From Gallaecimonas kandeliae (GTDB lineage: Bacteria; Pseudomonadota; Gammaproteobacteria; Enterobacterales; Gallaecimonadaceae), in assembly GCF_030450055.1 (NCBI RefSeq), contig NZ_CP118480.1, positions 372,001 to 436,000 on the forward strand: a stretch of 64,000 nt of DNA, in the 5' to 3' direction. The first letter of the stretch is position 1; each line of letters begins with the position of its first letter. Shown in pieces: positions 51,231 through 59,650 of this stretch. The notes beneath the pieces were generated by a model. The model was not told the DNA's origin, ran no database searches, and saw only the letters and a list, made by a program, of their open reading frames with translations. A program made the position numbers and the translations under genes.

Positions 51231-51422
51231 AGCGCTGAGGCGGCGAGAGCGGAGGGGCGGCCGAGACAGGGATGTCGAGGCAGGTGAATACGTGGTTGGA
51301 CCCGCGTATGAACCGGTGCACCGGGAGCGACCAGAGGCGAAGAGGAAGCGAAACGTGGGCGGTGCTTTTGGGTACTTTGTGCGAAAACAAAGTACCCCGC
51401 CCGCCGGTGCGGGAACCGGCAT
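51218..51422 (-). repeat. 206-bp interspersed element, copy 4 (inverted, diverged)
   Basis: On the minus strand it starts GCCGGTTCCC and ends CACTTAACGGGC (51229-51218). The landmarks shared with copies 1-3 fall in the same order: TTTCGC-type loop, AAAAGCA, CGTTTCGCTT, TGGTCGCT, CGGCATCCCTG-like and CACTTAACGGGC. Its hairpin GGGTACTTTG (51370-51379) / CAAAGTACCC (51388-51397) differs in sequence yet remains perfectly paired. Confidence 0.8.
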
Positions 51423-51539
51423 GTAAAACAACATTCAGTAAAAGCTGGACGACAAAGTAGTAGCGGGTCAGTGGATAGTGAAACGAGCCAGGCCGGGGTA
51501 GCACGAGACCTTGAAGCTCACTGTACCCCGACAGAAAGC

Positions 51540-52181
51540 CTACGCCACTGGCCTGAGCAGCATGCTCAACACATCACAGCTAACTTGGCCCCTAAGGCCA
51601 TTACCCATCCCCTCCCGAGAAAGCAGCTCCACCCGATAACCGCCACCATAGAGCGACGACACCTCGTCAAAACTCACCGAAAACGGCGGACCGGCCAGTG
51701 CCTGCTGGTCGTAGTCGAAAGTCACCAGTAGCTGCGGCGCGCCGCCGGTAATGGTCTGGAGGTGGGCGGCGTAGCGGCGGCGCATCTCCAGAGGCAGCGC
51801 CACCAGGGCGGCGCGGTCATAGACGGCGTCAACTGGGCCCAGCAGCTCGGCGCTGAGTGTGAAGATATCCCCGACCCAGATGTCGATGCCCTCGGCGCTG
51901 TAGCGGTGCAGCGGGCCCTGTTCGGTAATGACGGGCTCGACGCCCAGTTCCTCGAAGAGCTGGCTGATGGCCAGGGGGCTCAGCTCGGCGCCGGCCACCC
52001 GGTAGCCCTGGGCCAGCAGCCAGTGGATATCCAGGCTCTTGCCGCAGAGCGGCAGGAAGAGGCGGGCTCCCTGGGCCAGGGCCAGCTTATCGAGGTGGGC
52101 GGCCAGTTGCGGGTTGACCTCGCCCTGGTGGAAACCGATATCCCCCTGGGCCCACTTGCGATGCCAGTAATTGGCTTCCAT
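51540..52181 (-). CDS. tpm: Thiopurine S-methyltransferase (TPMT) family protein
   Basis: A 213-residue SAM-dependent methyltransferase beginning MEANYWHRKWAQGDIGFHQ, the family's characteristic opening (WxxxWxxGxxxFHQ). The SAM motif RLFLPLCGKSLD lies near 40-51 and GAELSPLAI near 64-72. Bacterial members methylate thiopurines and have been linked to selenite and tellurite methylation. ATG 52181 was chosen because AGGTAGGAAG precedes it; the open frame upstream is not conserved. The promoter at 52248-52278 points at this gene and bears the MerR architecture. Confidence 0.9.
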   Translation of the reverse strand: MEANYWHRKWAQGDIGFHQGEVNPQLAAHLDKLALAQGARLFLPLCGKSLDIHWLLAQGYRVAGAELSPLAISQLFEELGVEPVITEQGPLHRYSAEGIDIWVGDIFTLSAELLGPVDAVYDRAALVALPLEMRRRYAAHLQTITGGAPQLLVTFDYDQQALAGPPFSVSFDEVSSLYGGGYRVELLSREGMGNGLRGQVSCDVLSMLLRPVA

Positions 52182-52247
52182 CTTCCTACCTCGCTTTTCC
52201 ATCGCCTGGCCCAGGGCCTGGCCTTGTGACTGTTGCTGACTGGGGGC

Positions 52248-52278
52248 AGGATACAAGTTCAAGTGGACTTCAAGTCAA
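52248..52278 (-). promoter_or_regulatory. MerR-type promoter with 19-bp spacer driving tpm
   Basis: On the minus strand: -35 TTGACT (52278-52273), a spacer of exactly 19 bases, and -10 TATCCT (52253-52248). The spacer holds an imperfect dyad, TTNAAGTGGACTTNAA on the plus strand. Overlong 19-20-bp spacers with a dyad are the hallmark of promoters untwisted by MerR-family activators, and the merR gene starts 10 bases away in the other direction. Confidence 0.75.
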
Positions 52279-52287
52279 GGGGTTGCT

Positions 52288-52704
52288 GTGGACATAGGGG
52301 ACGTCGCCAGGGCGTCGGGGCTGCCGGCCTCGACGTTGAGGTATTACGAGGAGAAGGGGCTGATCCGCTCCCTTGGCCGCAACGGCCTGCGGCGCCAGTT
52401 CCCGGCCGAGGTCTTGGAGCGGTTGGCGCTGATAACCTTGGGGCGCAGCGCCGGCTTTTCTCTGGACGAGATAGGGGCGCTGTTCAGCCAGGGGGAGATA
52501 GACAGGCAGAGGCTGCTGGCCAAGGCGCAAGAATTGGACGCGCGGATAGCGGAGCTGACGGCCATGCGCGACGGCCTGCGCCATGCGGCCCAATGCCAGG
52601 CCCCCAGCCACCTCGAGTGCCCCAAGTTCCAGCTGCTGCTGAAGCTGGCGGGCAAGGGCAAGTTAGGGCCCAAGGGCCAGGGGAGCAGGGGACTGAAAGG
52701 ATAA
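52288..52704 (+). CDS. MerR-family transcriptional regulator
   Basis: A 138-residue activator: N-terminal winged helix (MDIGDVARASGLPASTLRYYEEKGLI), dimerisation helix about 75-105, and two Cys in CQAPSHLEC near 103-111 that could sense a metal or redox signal. GTG start with AAGGGG upstream. Divergent from tpm, with a shared 106-base control region. A GC-rich hairpin without T run follows its stop (52705-52723). The inducer is unknown. Confidence 0.88.
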   Translation: MDIGDVARASGLPASTLRYYEEKGLIRSLGRNGLRRQFPAEVLERLALITLGRSAGFSLDEIGALFSQGEIDRQRLLAKAQELDARIAELTAMRDGLRHAAQCQAPSHLECPKFQLLLKLAGKGKLGPKGQGSRGLKG

Positions 52705-52729
52705 GGGCGGGCCTGGCCCGCCCTGGGGA

Positions 52730-53242
52730 TCAGTCGAACGCCAGCTGTTCCTTGACGATCTGGAACAGCTCCCGGTAGAACTTGGGCGCCTTGTTGGCCG
52801 CCTTTTCCTTGAGGGCCTGGCGCAGCACCTGGCGCAGGTGCTGGATGTCGACACCGGGAAACTCGTCGATGAAGGCCTGGACGGCGTCGTTGCCTTCCTT
52901 CATGAAGCGGTCGCGCCACTGCTCGGCCAGGTGCAGCTTGAGGGTCTCCTGGTTATGGAGGTTCTTGAGCTTGTTCAGGGCCTCGATGATGGGCTCGGGA
53001 TCTTCCTGGCGCACCAGCTTGGCGACGTATTGGCGCTGGCGGCGGAAGCCTTCGTGCTTGTTGCGGATCTTGTGGGCGAGATCGATGGCCTCGCGCAGAT
53101 CGTCGCTGAGCGGGATCTTGTCCAGCTGGGCCGGGGCCAGGTCCATCAGCTCCTTGCCGAGGTCGGCCGCTTCGTTGGCCTCGCGCTTGAGCTCGGATTT
53201 GCTGATGTAGATGATCTCTTCGTCGTCGTCTTGGTGATGCAT
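52730..53242 (-). CDS. darP: Ribosome biogenesis factor DarP (YjgA, DUF615)
   Basis: A 170-residue highly charged helical protein with the family's opening (DDDEEIIYISKSELKREA) and KLVRQEDPEPI and EWRDR-like motifs. DarP associates with late 50S assembly intermediates. It is divergent from pmbA, the usual neighbour in gammaproteobacteria. Confidence 0.93.
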   Translation of the reverse strand: MHHQDDDEEIIYISKSELKREANEAADLGKELMDLAPAQLDKIPLSDDLREAIDLAHKIRNKHEGFRRQRQYVAKLVRQEDPEPIIEALNKLKNLHNQETLKLHLAEQWRDRFMKEGNDAVQAFIDEFPGVDIQHLRQVLRQALKEKAANKAPKFYRELFQIVKEQLAFD

Positions 53243-53352
53243 GGTCGGGGGATCTAGGTAAATTTCCCCTATGATAGCAGTTTGCCGGCGCCCTCCGAAG
53301 GGTGGCGTCTGTGTTATGCTCGGGCCTAAAGCGCTATTGAAAGGGGCTCAAG

Positions 53353-54687
53353 GTGAGCGACATTCTCCAAGACATGAAGGCGGTGGAAGCCCTGGTGGCA
53401 GAGGGCCTGGATCATGCCCGCAAACTGGGGGTGACAGGGGCCGAGATGGCCATCAGCCGCCAGACCGGCATCAGCGTCTCGACCCGCCTCGGCGAAGTGG
53501 AAAACATCGAGTTCAACAAGGACGGTGCCCTGGGGCTGACGGTGTTCCGCGGCAAGGCCAAGGGCTCCGCCTCCACCTCGGATCTGCGCCCCCAGGCCAT
53601 CCGTGAGGCCCTGGAAGCGGCAGACCGCATCGCCCGCCTGACCTCGGAAGACGAGGCCGCCGGCATGGCCGAGCCACAGATGCTGGCCCTGGACTACCCG
53701 GATCTGGATCTCTACCACCCGGCCGACCTGGACCCTGACCAGGCCATACTGCTGGCCAAGCGCTGCGAAGAGGCGGCCCTGGCGGCCGACCCCCGCATCA
53801 CCAATTCCGACGGCGCCAGCTTCGCCTCCCATGCCGGCTTCAAGGTCTACGGCAACACGGCCGGCATGCTGGGCAGCTACCCGTCCAGCCGCCACAGCCT
53901 CTCCTGCGTGGTGATCGCCAAGGACGGGGAGCAGATGGAGCGGGACTACGACTATTCCATAGCCCGCCGCCTCGGCGACCTGGACGACGCCGCCCTGCTC
54001 GGCCAGAGCGCGGCCCGCAACACCCTGGCCCGCCTCAATGCCCGCAAGCTCGGCACCATGCAGGTGCCTGTGCTGTTCCAGGCCGACGTGGCCACCGGCC
54101 TCTGGGGCCACCTGGTGGGCGCCATCAGCGGTGGCAGCCTCTACCGCCGTTCCAGCTTCCTGCTGGACAGCCTGGGTACCCGGATACTGCCGGACTTCGT
54201 GGAGATCCTGGAAGACCCCCACGTCTTGGGCGCCCTGGCCTCCACGCCCTTCGACAGCGAAGGGGTGCGCACCCTCAAGCGCAACATCGTCGAAGGCGGG
54301 GTGCTGCAGACTTACCTCCTGACCAGCTACTCGGGCCGGCGCCTCGGCATGCAGACCACAGGCCATGCCGGCGGCATCCACAACTGGTACGTGAAGGGCA
54401 ACGGCGACGACTTCGCCGCCATGGTCAAGCGCCTGGACCGCGGCCTGGTGGTGACAGAGCTGATGGGGCAGGGCATCAACATGGTGACCGGTGACTACTC
54501 CCGCGGCGCCGCCGGCTACTGGGTGGAGAACGGCGAGATCCAGTATCCCGTGTCCGAGATCACCATAGCCGGCAACCTCAAGGACATGATGATGGGCATA
54601 GGGGCCATAGGCTCCGACCTGGAGCGCCGCGGCGGCATCCATACCGGCTCGGTGCTGATCGACCGCATGACGGTGGCGGGGGACTGA
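53353..54687 (+). CDS. pmbA: Metalloprotease PmbA (TldE)
   Basis: A 444-residue partner of TldD. It lacks the HExxxH motif, as PmbA/TldE proteins do, and contains conserved GSYPSSRHS near 175 and GHAGGIHNW near 336. GTG start at 53353 directly after AAGG. It is convergent with mgtE across a terminator, and its partner tldD lies 5 kb upstream on the same strand. Confidence 0.95.
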   Translation: MSDILQDMKAVEALVAEGLDHARKLGVTGAEMAISRQTGISVSTRLGEVENIEFNKDGALGLTVFRGKAKGSASTSDLRPQAIREALEAADRIARLTSEDEAAGMAEPQMLALDYPDLDLYHPADLDPDQAILLAKRCEEAALAADPRITNSDGASFASHAGFKVYGNTAGMLGSYPSSRHSLSCVVIAKDGEQMERDYDYSIARRLGDLDDAALLGQSAARNTLARLNARKLGTMQVPVLFQADVATGLWGHLVGAISGGSLYRRSSFLLDSLGTRILPDFVEILEDPHVLGALASTPFDSEGVRTLKRNIVEGGVLQTYLLTSYSGRRLGMQTTGHAGGIHNWYVKGNGDDFAAMVKRLDRGLVVTELMGQGINMVTGDYSRGAAGYWVENGEIQYPVSEITIAGNLKDMMMGIGAIGSDLERRGGIHTGSVLIDRMTVAGD

Positions 54688-54705
54688 CCCGGCGCCCAAT
54701 AAAAG

Positions 54706-54728
54706 ACCCGGCCAAGGCCGGGTTTTTC
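54706..54728. terminator. Intrinsic terminator after pmbA (probably also serving the mgtE side)
   Basis: ACCCGGCC / GGCCGGGT stem with a 2-base apex and a TTTTT tail; AAAA on the other side allows minus-strand use. Confidence 0.85.
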
Positions 54729-54736
54729 ATGGGCTG

Positions 54737-54819
54737 TCAGACGTTATGGCGCAGCAAGGTGGCCGAACCCAAGAAGGCGAAGAGGCCTACTACGTCTGTT
54801 ACTGCTGATAGTCAGCACC
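54737..54819 (-). pseudogene. Duplicated 3' end of mgtE
   Basis: On the minus strand this stretch encodes VTDVVGLFAFLGSATLLRHNV and a stop, matching the last 21 codons of mgtE (LLLHNV) with one amino-acid change. The two stops are exactly 90 bases apart. The segment is a partial tandem copy with several silent differences and a small indel at its far end. Confidence 0.88.
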
Positions 54820-54826
54820 AGGTGCG

Positions 54827-56176
54827 TCAAACGTTGTGCAGCAAGAGGGTGGCCGAACCCAGGAAGGCAAAGAGGCCTACCACATCTGTCACTGTCGTCA
54901 GCACCACGCCGCCGGCCAGGGCCGGATCTATCTTCAGACGCTTCATCACCAACGGCACCGTGACGCCGGCGGCGGCGGGCGCCACCAGGTTGACGGCCAT
55001 GGCGAAGGCGATGATCTCGGCCAGCAGCCAGCTTTCCTTCCAGATGCCGACGATGGCGGCGATGAACAGGGCCCAGATCAGGCCGTTCAAGAGCCCTATG
55101 GCCATCTCTTTGCTGAACAGGAAGCGGGCGTTTTGCGGCCCCACGTGGCCGAGGGCCATGCCGCGGATCACCAAGGTTAGCGTCTGGGAGCCGGCGATGC
55201 CGCCCATGGAGGGCACTATGGTCATCAGCACCGCCAACGTGGCCAGCTGGGCCAATGTGGCCTCGAAGAGGTTGGAGACGGCGGCGGCGGCCAGGGCGGT
55301 GAGCAGGTTGACCCCCAGCCAGAGGGTGCGCCTGCCCGTGGATTTCAGCACCGGGGCGAAGGTGTCTTCCTCGTCGTCCAGGCCCGCCATGCTCATCAGG
55401 TTGTGGCTGGCGTCCTCGCGGATGATGTCCACCACGTCGTCGACGGTGATCCGGCCCAGCAGCCGCCCTTCATCGTCCACCACAGGGGCCGAGTACCAGT
55501 CGTAGCGGGCGAAGAGCTGGGCCACTTCGGTCTCGGCCAACGTGGCGGCCACCGGCTCGGGCTCGGTGTCCATCACCTCCTTGACCTTGAGGGCGGGGTT
55601 GGCGGTGACCAGCACCGACAGCGGCACTTCCCCCACCAGTTTGTCGGCCTTGTTGACCACGTAGAGGCTGTCGGTGCCCTGGGGCAGCTCGCCCCGGCGG
55701 CGCAGGTAGCGCAGCACCACGTCGACGGTCACGTCCGGCCTCAGGGTGACGGTGTCGGTGTTCATCACGGCGCCGGCCGTGCCGTCGGGGTAGGAGAGCA
55801 CCTGCTCGATGCGGGACCTGTCCTGGGTGTCCATGGCCCCCAGCACCTGGCGGTAGAGGGCGTCCGGCAGGCCGCGCAGCACGTAGGCGAGGTCGTCCGT
55901 TTCCATGCCCTCGGTGGCGGCGGCCAGTTTCTCGGCGTCCATCAATTTGAGGATGCCGCGCTGCACGTCCTCTGACAGCTCGTCGAGGATGTCCACCTCC
56001 TGGTCGGGATCCACCAGCTGCCAGAGGGCCAGGCGCGCCTTGGAGGGACTGGACTCGAGCAGGTGGGCGACGTCGGCCGGGTCCATGGCGTGCAGCAGTT
56101 CCCTGGCCCGCACGAACTTGCCGCGGGCCAGCAGGGTGCTGATCTGGTCGAAAGCCGGGGCCTTTTCTTCGATCAT
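54827..56176 (-). CDS. mgtE: Magnesium transporter MgtE
   Basis: A 449-residue Mg2+ channel. It has an N-terminal helical Mg-sensing domain (about 25-125), two CBS domains (about 130-250) and five membrane helices (about 285-445) with the pore motif region APAAAGVTVPLVM near 410-422. ATG 56176. It lies downstream of ptsO with a 67-base gap. Its 3' end is partly duplicated just beyond the stop. Confidence 0.94.
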   Translation of the reverse strand: MIEEKAPAFDQISTLLARGKFVRARELLHAMDPADVAHLLESSPSKARLALWQLVDPDQEVDILDELSEDVQRGILKLMDAEKLAAATEGMETDDLAYVLRGLPDALYRQVLGAMDTQDRSRIEQVLSYPDGTAGAVMNTDTVTLRPDVTVDVVLRYLRRRGELPQGTDSLYVVNKADKLVGEVPLSVLVTANPALKVKEVMDTEPEPVAATLAETEVAQLFARYDWYSAPVVDDEGRLLGRITVDDVVDIIREDASHNLMSMAGLDDEEDTFAPVLKSTGRRTLWLGVNLLTALAAAAVSNLFEATLAQLATLAVLMTIVPSMGGIAGSQTLTLVIRGMALGHVGPQNARFLFSKEMAIGLLNGLIWALFIAAIVGIWKESWLLAEIIAFAMAVNLVAPAAAGVTVPLVMKRLKIDPALAGGVVLTTVTDVVGLFAFLGSATLLLHNV

Positions 56177-56243
56177 GGTGCTGCGCCTGGGCCCATGGGA
56201 GTCATGGGTGAATTATTGATGAGAATGAGGCGCTTAGTCAGCG

Positions 56244-56519
56244 TTATTGGTCTTCGTCGAAACCGGCGTCGATAAGGGCGGCCACGGCGTCCAGGGCCAG
56301 GACGGCGTCAGGGCCTTCGCAGTGCAGGGTGACAGGCTGGCCCTGGTGGCCTTCCAGCAGCAGCAGGCCCAGCACCGAGTCGGCGTTGGCCTCCCGGCCC
56401 TTGGCCTCGAGGATGATGGTGGCGTCGAATTGCTGGCTGAGCTTGACCAGGGCGGTGGCGGCCCTGGCGTGCAGGCCCAGCTTGTTCTTGAGGGTCAGGG
56501 TACGGCTCTGGCGGCTCAT
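56244..56519 (-). CDS. ptsO: Phosphocarrier protein NPr
   Basis: A 91-residue HPr paralogue of the nitrogen PTS. GLHARAA carries the phosphorylated His, and the regulatory Ser region lies in ADSVLGLLLL. The ATG overlaps the rapZ stop by 4 bases. It passes phosphate from PtsP to PtsN, encoded two genes upstream. Confidence 0.95.
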   Translation of the reverse strand: MSRQSRTLTLKNKLGLHARAATALVKLSQQFDATIILEAKGREANADSVLGLLLLEGHQGQPVTLHCEGPDAVLALDAVAALIDAGFDEDQ

Positions 56520-57367
56520 GCGGGTTTGATGTCCCTGTGCTGGCGCTGCACGTCCTTGCCGCGGGCGGCGAAGCGCTCCGCCAGCTGTTCGGCGATGTAG
56601 ACAGAGCGGTGCTGGCCGCCGGTGCAGCCGATGGCTACCGTCACGTAGGCCCTGTTGTTGCGCTCCAGCAGCGGCAGCCAGCTGTCCAGCAGGCCGTCCA
56701 GCTGCAGCACCAGGCGCAGCACGTCGGGCTCGGAGGTGAAGAAGTCCTTGACCGGCTGGTCCAGGCCCGTCAGCGGCTTGAGCTCGGGGATCCAGTGGGG
56801 ATTGGGCAGGAAGCGTACGTCGAAGACGTAGTCGGCGTCCTTGGGCAGGCCGTGTTTGAAGCCGAAGGATTCGAACACCAGGATCAGGGGCCCTTCCTTC
56901 TTGCCGAGGATGCGTTCGCGCACCAGCTCCGCCAACTGGTGGATGGACAGGCCAGAGGTGTCGATGCGCAGGTCGGCCAGGGCCGTCAGGGGCATCAGGC
57001 GCTTGCGTTCCAGCTCCAGGGCCTCTTCCAGGCTGCGGTTGGTGTGCCGGGACAGGGGGTGCAGGCGGCGGCTCTCGGAGAAGCGGCGCAGCAAGATGCT
57101 CTGGTCGGCGTCCAGGTAGAGGATGGTCTTGGTGATGTCGTCGGGCAGCCACTCCAGCTCTTCGGGCAGGGCGGCCTCGTCTTCCGGCAGGTTGCGGATG
57201 TCGATGCTGACCGCCACCTTGAACACGTCGCCGCGCAGGCTCTCGATCAGCGCCGGCAGCAGGTTCAGGGGCAGGTTGTCGACACAGTAGTAGCCAAGGT
57301 CTTCCAGGACCTTGAGGGCGACGGACTTGCCGGCACCGGAAGTGCCGCTGACGATGACCAGGTTCAT
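56516..57367 (-). CDS. rapZ: RNase adapter protein RapZ
   Basis: A 283-residue protein with Walker A GTSGAGKS (8-15), a Walker B-like region, and a C-terminal RNA-binding domain with GCTGGQHRSVYIAE near 247-260. RapZ delivers GlmZ small RNA to RNase E and so controls GlmS. Coupled to ptsN and ptsO by 4-base overlaps. Confidence 0.97.
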   Translation of the reverse strand: MNLVIVSGTSGAGKSVALKVLEDLGYYCVDNLPLNLLPALIESLRGDVFKVAVSIDIRNLPEDEAALPEELEWLPDDITKTILYLDADQSILLRRFSESRRLHPLSRHTNRSLEEALELERKRLMPLTALADLRIDTSGLSIHQLAELVRERILGKKEGPLILVFESFGFKHGLPKDADYVFDVRFLPNPHWIPELKPLTGLDQPVKDFFTSEPDVLRLVLQLDGLLDSWLPLLERNNRAYVTVAIGCTGGQHRSVYIAEQLAERFAARGKDVQRQHRDIKPA

Positions 57368-57816
57368 GCTGCTTCTACGAGGATGCGATAGACCTCGGTA
57401 TCATCGCTGGCACCGCGCAGCCGTTTCAAGGTTTCTTTGTCTGACAAGCGCTTGGCGATGGCCGCCAGGGTGGAGAGGTGGGCCTGGCACTGGTCGGCCG
57501 GCACCAAGAGGGCCACCAGCAGATCCACGGGCTGGTTGTCGATGGCGTCGAAGTCGATGGGCTGGCTGAGCCTGGCCACCACCGCCACCACCCGGTCCGT
57601 GTCCTGCATCCGGCCATGGGGCAGGGCTATGCCGCAGCCGATGCCGGTGGACCCCAGGCGTTCCCTGGCCAACATGGCGTCGAAGGCGGCATGGGCGTTG
57701 ATCTGGGGGCACTGGCGGGCGGCGACTTCGCCGATCATTTCCAGTACCCGTTTTTTGGAAAGGCCCGGGGCCAGTGTTACCACGGCCTCCGGGCTCAGCA
57801 GCTGGTTGAGGTTCAT
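57364..57816 (-). CDS. ptsN: Nitrogen-regulatory PTS EIIA component
   Basis: A 150-residue EIIA-Ntr. The phosphorylated His lies in GIALPHGRM near 72. Family opening (LLSPEAVVTLAP) is typical. Adjacent to hpf with no gap. It regulates potassium uptake and other targets according to its phosphorylation state. Confidence 0.97.
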   Translation of the reverse strand: MNLNQLLSPEAVVTLAPGLSKKRVLEMIGEVAARQCPQINAHAAFDAMLARERLGSTGIGCGIALPHGRMQDTDRVVAVVARLSQPIDFDAIDNQPVDLLVALLVPADQCQAHLSTLAAIAKRLSDKETLKRLRGASDDTEVYRILVEAA

Positions 57817-58104
57817 TTAGTGTTGGTTGAGCTTCTCTTTGTGCTTAATGATCTGCCTGTCGAGCTTATCAATCAAGCCATCGATGGCGGCGTACATGTC
57901 TGCGTGTTCCGATGAGGCGTGGATCTCGCCGCCGCTGACATTGAGCTTGGCTTCGGCAATCTGGCGGATCTTCTCGACGTTGAGCACCACATGGACGTTG
58001 CTGATGTGGTTGAAATGGCGCTCCAGCTTGGTGAACTTCTCCGAGACGTAGCTCCGCAGGGGGTCGGTGATTTCGATATGGTTGCCAGTGAGATTGATTT
58101 GCAT
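57817..58104 (-). CDS. hpf: Ribosome hibernation promoting factor
   Basis: A 95-residue short-form HPF (MQINLTGNHIEITDPLRSYV start) with the conserved basic helices that dock on the 30S decoding site. Lies 24 bases after rpoN and probably shares its transcript. Confidence 0.96.
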   Translation of the reverse strand: MQINLTGNHIEITDPLRSYVSEKFTKLERHFNHISNVHVVLNVEKIRQIAEAKLNVSGGEIHASSEHADMYAAIDGLIDKLDRQIIKHKEKLNQH

Positions 58105-58128
58105 GGTTTCGTCCTTATGTTGCGAAGC

Positions 58129-59601
58129 CTATAGCAGACTCTTGCGTTGATTCGAGGGCGGGATCCCCAGCGCTTCGCGGTACTTGGCGATGGTGCGCCG
58201 GGCAACCTGTATGCCCTGGTCGGCCAACAACTCAACCATCTTGCTGTCGCTCAACGGTTTGGCACTGTTTTCCTCTGCCACCAGCTTCTTGATGAAGGCG
58301 CGGATGGCGGTGGAAGAGCATTCTCCGCCGTCGTCGGTGGCGACGTGGCTGGAGAAGAAATACTTGAGTTCGAAAATCCCCCTGGGGGTGTGCAGGTACT
58401 TCTGGGTGGTGACCCTGGAGATGGTGGACTCGTGCATGTCCACGGCCTCGGCGATGTCGTTGAGCACCATGGGTTTCATGTACTCCTCGCCGTATTCGAA
58501 GAAACCCTGCTGGAACTGCACTATGCAGCGGGCCACCTTGAGCAGGGTGTCGTTCCGCGATTCCAGGCTCTTGAGGAACCACTTGGCTTCCTGAAGGTGG
58601 GAGCGGATGAACTGGCTGTCGGCCGGGTTGCGGGCATTGCGGCTCATGGCCGCGTACTGCTGGTTGATGCGCACCCTGGGCATAGAGTCGGGATTCAATT
58701 CCACAGTCCAGCGCCCGTTTTTCTTGGTCACCGACAGGTCGGGAATGATGTATTGGGGTTCTTCATTGCTGACTACCGAGCCTGGCCTGGGGTTGAGCCC
58801 CTGGATCAGGCGAAGGGCCTCGCGCAGTTCGTCTTCCTTGAGCTTAGTCACCCGCATCAGGGTGCGGTAGTCGCGGTTGCCGAGCAGGTCGATGTGCTCG
58901 TCGATGAGGCGCCGAGCCTCAAGCAGCCAGGGAGTGTCGGGGGCGAACTGGGCCAGCTGGATCAGCAGGCATTCCTTGAGGTCGCGGGCGGCCACCCCTA
59001 TGGGGTCGAAATGCTGGATGCGTTTGAGCACCGCCTGCACTTCGTCCAGTTCGAGATCTTCTATGGCCAGGCTGTCGAGGATCTCCTCGCAGCTTTGGCG
59101 CAGATAACCGTCGGGGTCTATGGCGTCGATGATGGCCACGGCCACGGCCTGGTCTGTCTCGGTGAAGGGGGTCAGGCGCATCTGCCACAGCAGGTGCTGC
59201 TGGATGTCGTCCACCGTCTCGCCCTGGTAGAGGCTGTCGTCGTCGACGCTGACCGGTCCCGCACTGCCGGTGCCGGCGGAATAGACCTCGTCCCAGCTGG
59301 CGTCCACCGGCAGGTCCTCGTCCAGCTTGCGCTCTTCCATGATGTCGGCGGTGTCGGGTTCGGCCTGGGGCTCGTCGTAGTCGTCACCGGCGTCGCTGTC
59401 CTTGGCGTGCTCTTCCTGGGCCTGGGGCTCGTCGAACTCCTCGTCCAGGCCGTCTTCCAGCAGGGGGTTGGCGTCCAGGGCGGCCTGAATTTCCTGCTGC
59501 AGTTCCAGGGACGACAGCTGTAGCAGGCGGATGGCCTGCTGCAGCTGCGGCGTCATGGTCAGTTGCTGTCCAATGCGTAGTTGCAGGCTCGGTTTCAACA
59601 C
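58129..59601 (-). CDS. rpoN: RNA polymerase sigma-54 factor
   Basis: A 490-residue sigma-54. The Gln/Leu-rich region I ([20 protein letters not shown]) is at the N-terminus, followed by the acidic region II (about 45-115), the core-binding domain, and the RpoN box ([10 protein letters not shown]) near 475. I chose GTG 59601 because it gives the conserved N-terminus and is preceded by GGAGGGA. An in-frame ATG at 59631 would add 10 unconserved residues. In the usual lptB-rpoN-hpf-ptsN order. Confidence 0.95.
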   Translation of the reverse strand: MLKPSLQLRIGQQLTMTPQLQQAIRLLQLSSLELQQEIQAALDANPLLEDGLDEEFDEPQAQEEHAKDSDAGDDYDEPQAEPDTADIMEERKLDEDLPVDASWDEVYSAGTGSAGPVSVDDDSLYQGETVDDIQQHLLWQMRLTPFTETDQAVAVAIIDAIDPDGYLRQSCEEILDSLAIEDLELDEVQAVLKRIQHFDPIGVAARDLKECLLIQLAQFAPDTPWLLEARRLIDEHIDLLGNRDYRTLMRVTKLKEDELREALRLIQGLNPRPGSVVSNEEPQYIIPDLSVTKKNGRWTVELNPDSMPRVRINQQYAAMSRNARNPADSQFIRSHLQEAKWFLKSLESRNDTLLKVARCIVQFQQGFFEYGEEYMKPMVLNDIAEAVDMHESTISRVTTQKYLHTPRGIFELKYFFSSHVATDDGGECSSTAIRAFIKKLVAEENSAKPLSDSKMVELLADQGIQVARRTIAKYREALGIPPSNQRKSLL

Positions 59602-59650
59602 GAGAGTGACTTCCCTCCGGGCGGCGTACATGGCGCCGCCTCTTGGCTAA

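Larger units (their letters stand above)
50965..51539. other. Region with element copy 4 and no convincing gene
   Basis: Apart from the weak frame at 51009 and the inverted element, the remainder (51423-51539) shows no gene, terminator or promoter I can support. Confidence 0.5.

Noticed and set aside
56177-56243. Magnesium riboswitch upstream of mgtE
   Set aside because: Only 67 bases separate ptsO from mgtE, too little for a known Mg2+ riboswitch, and no matching fold was seen.
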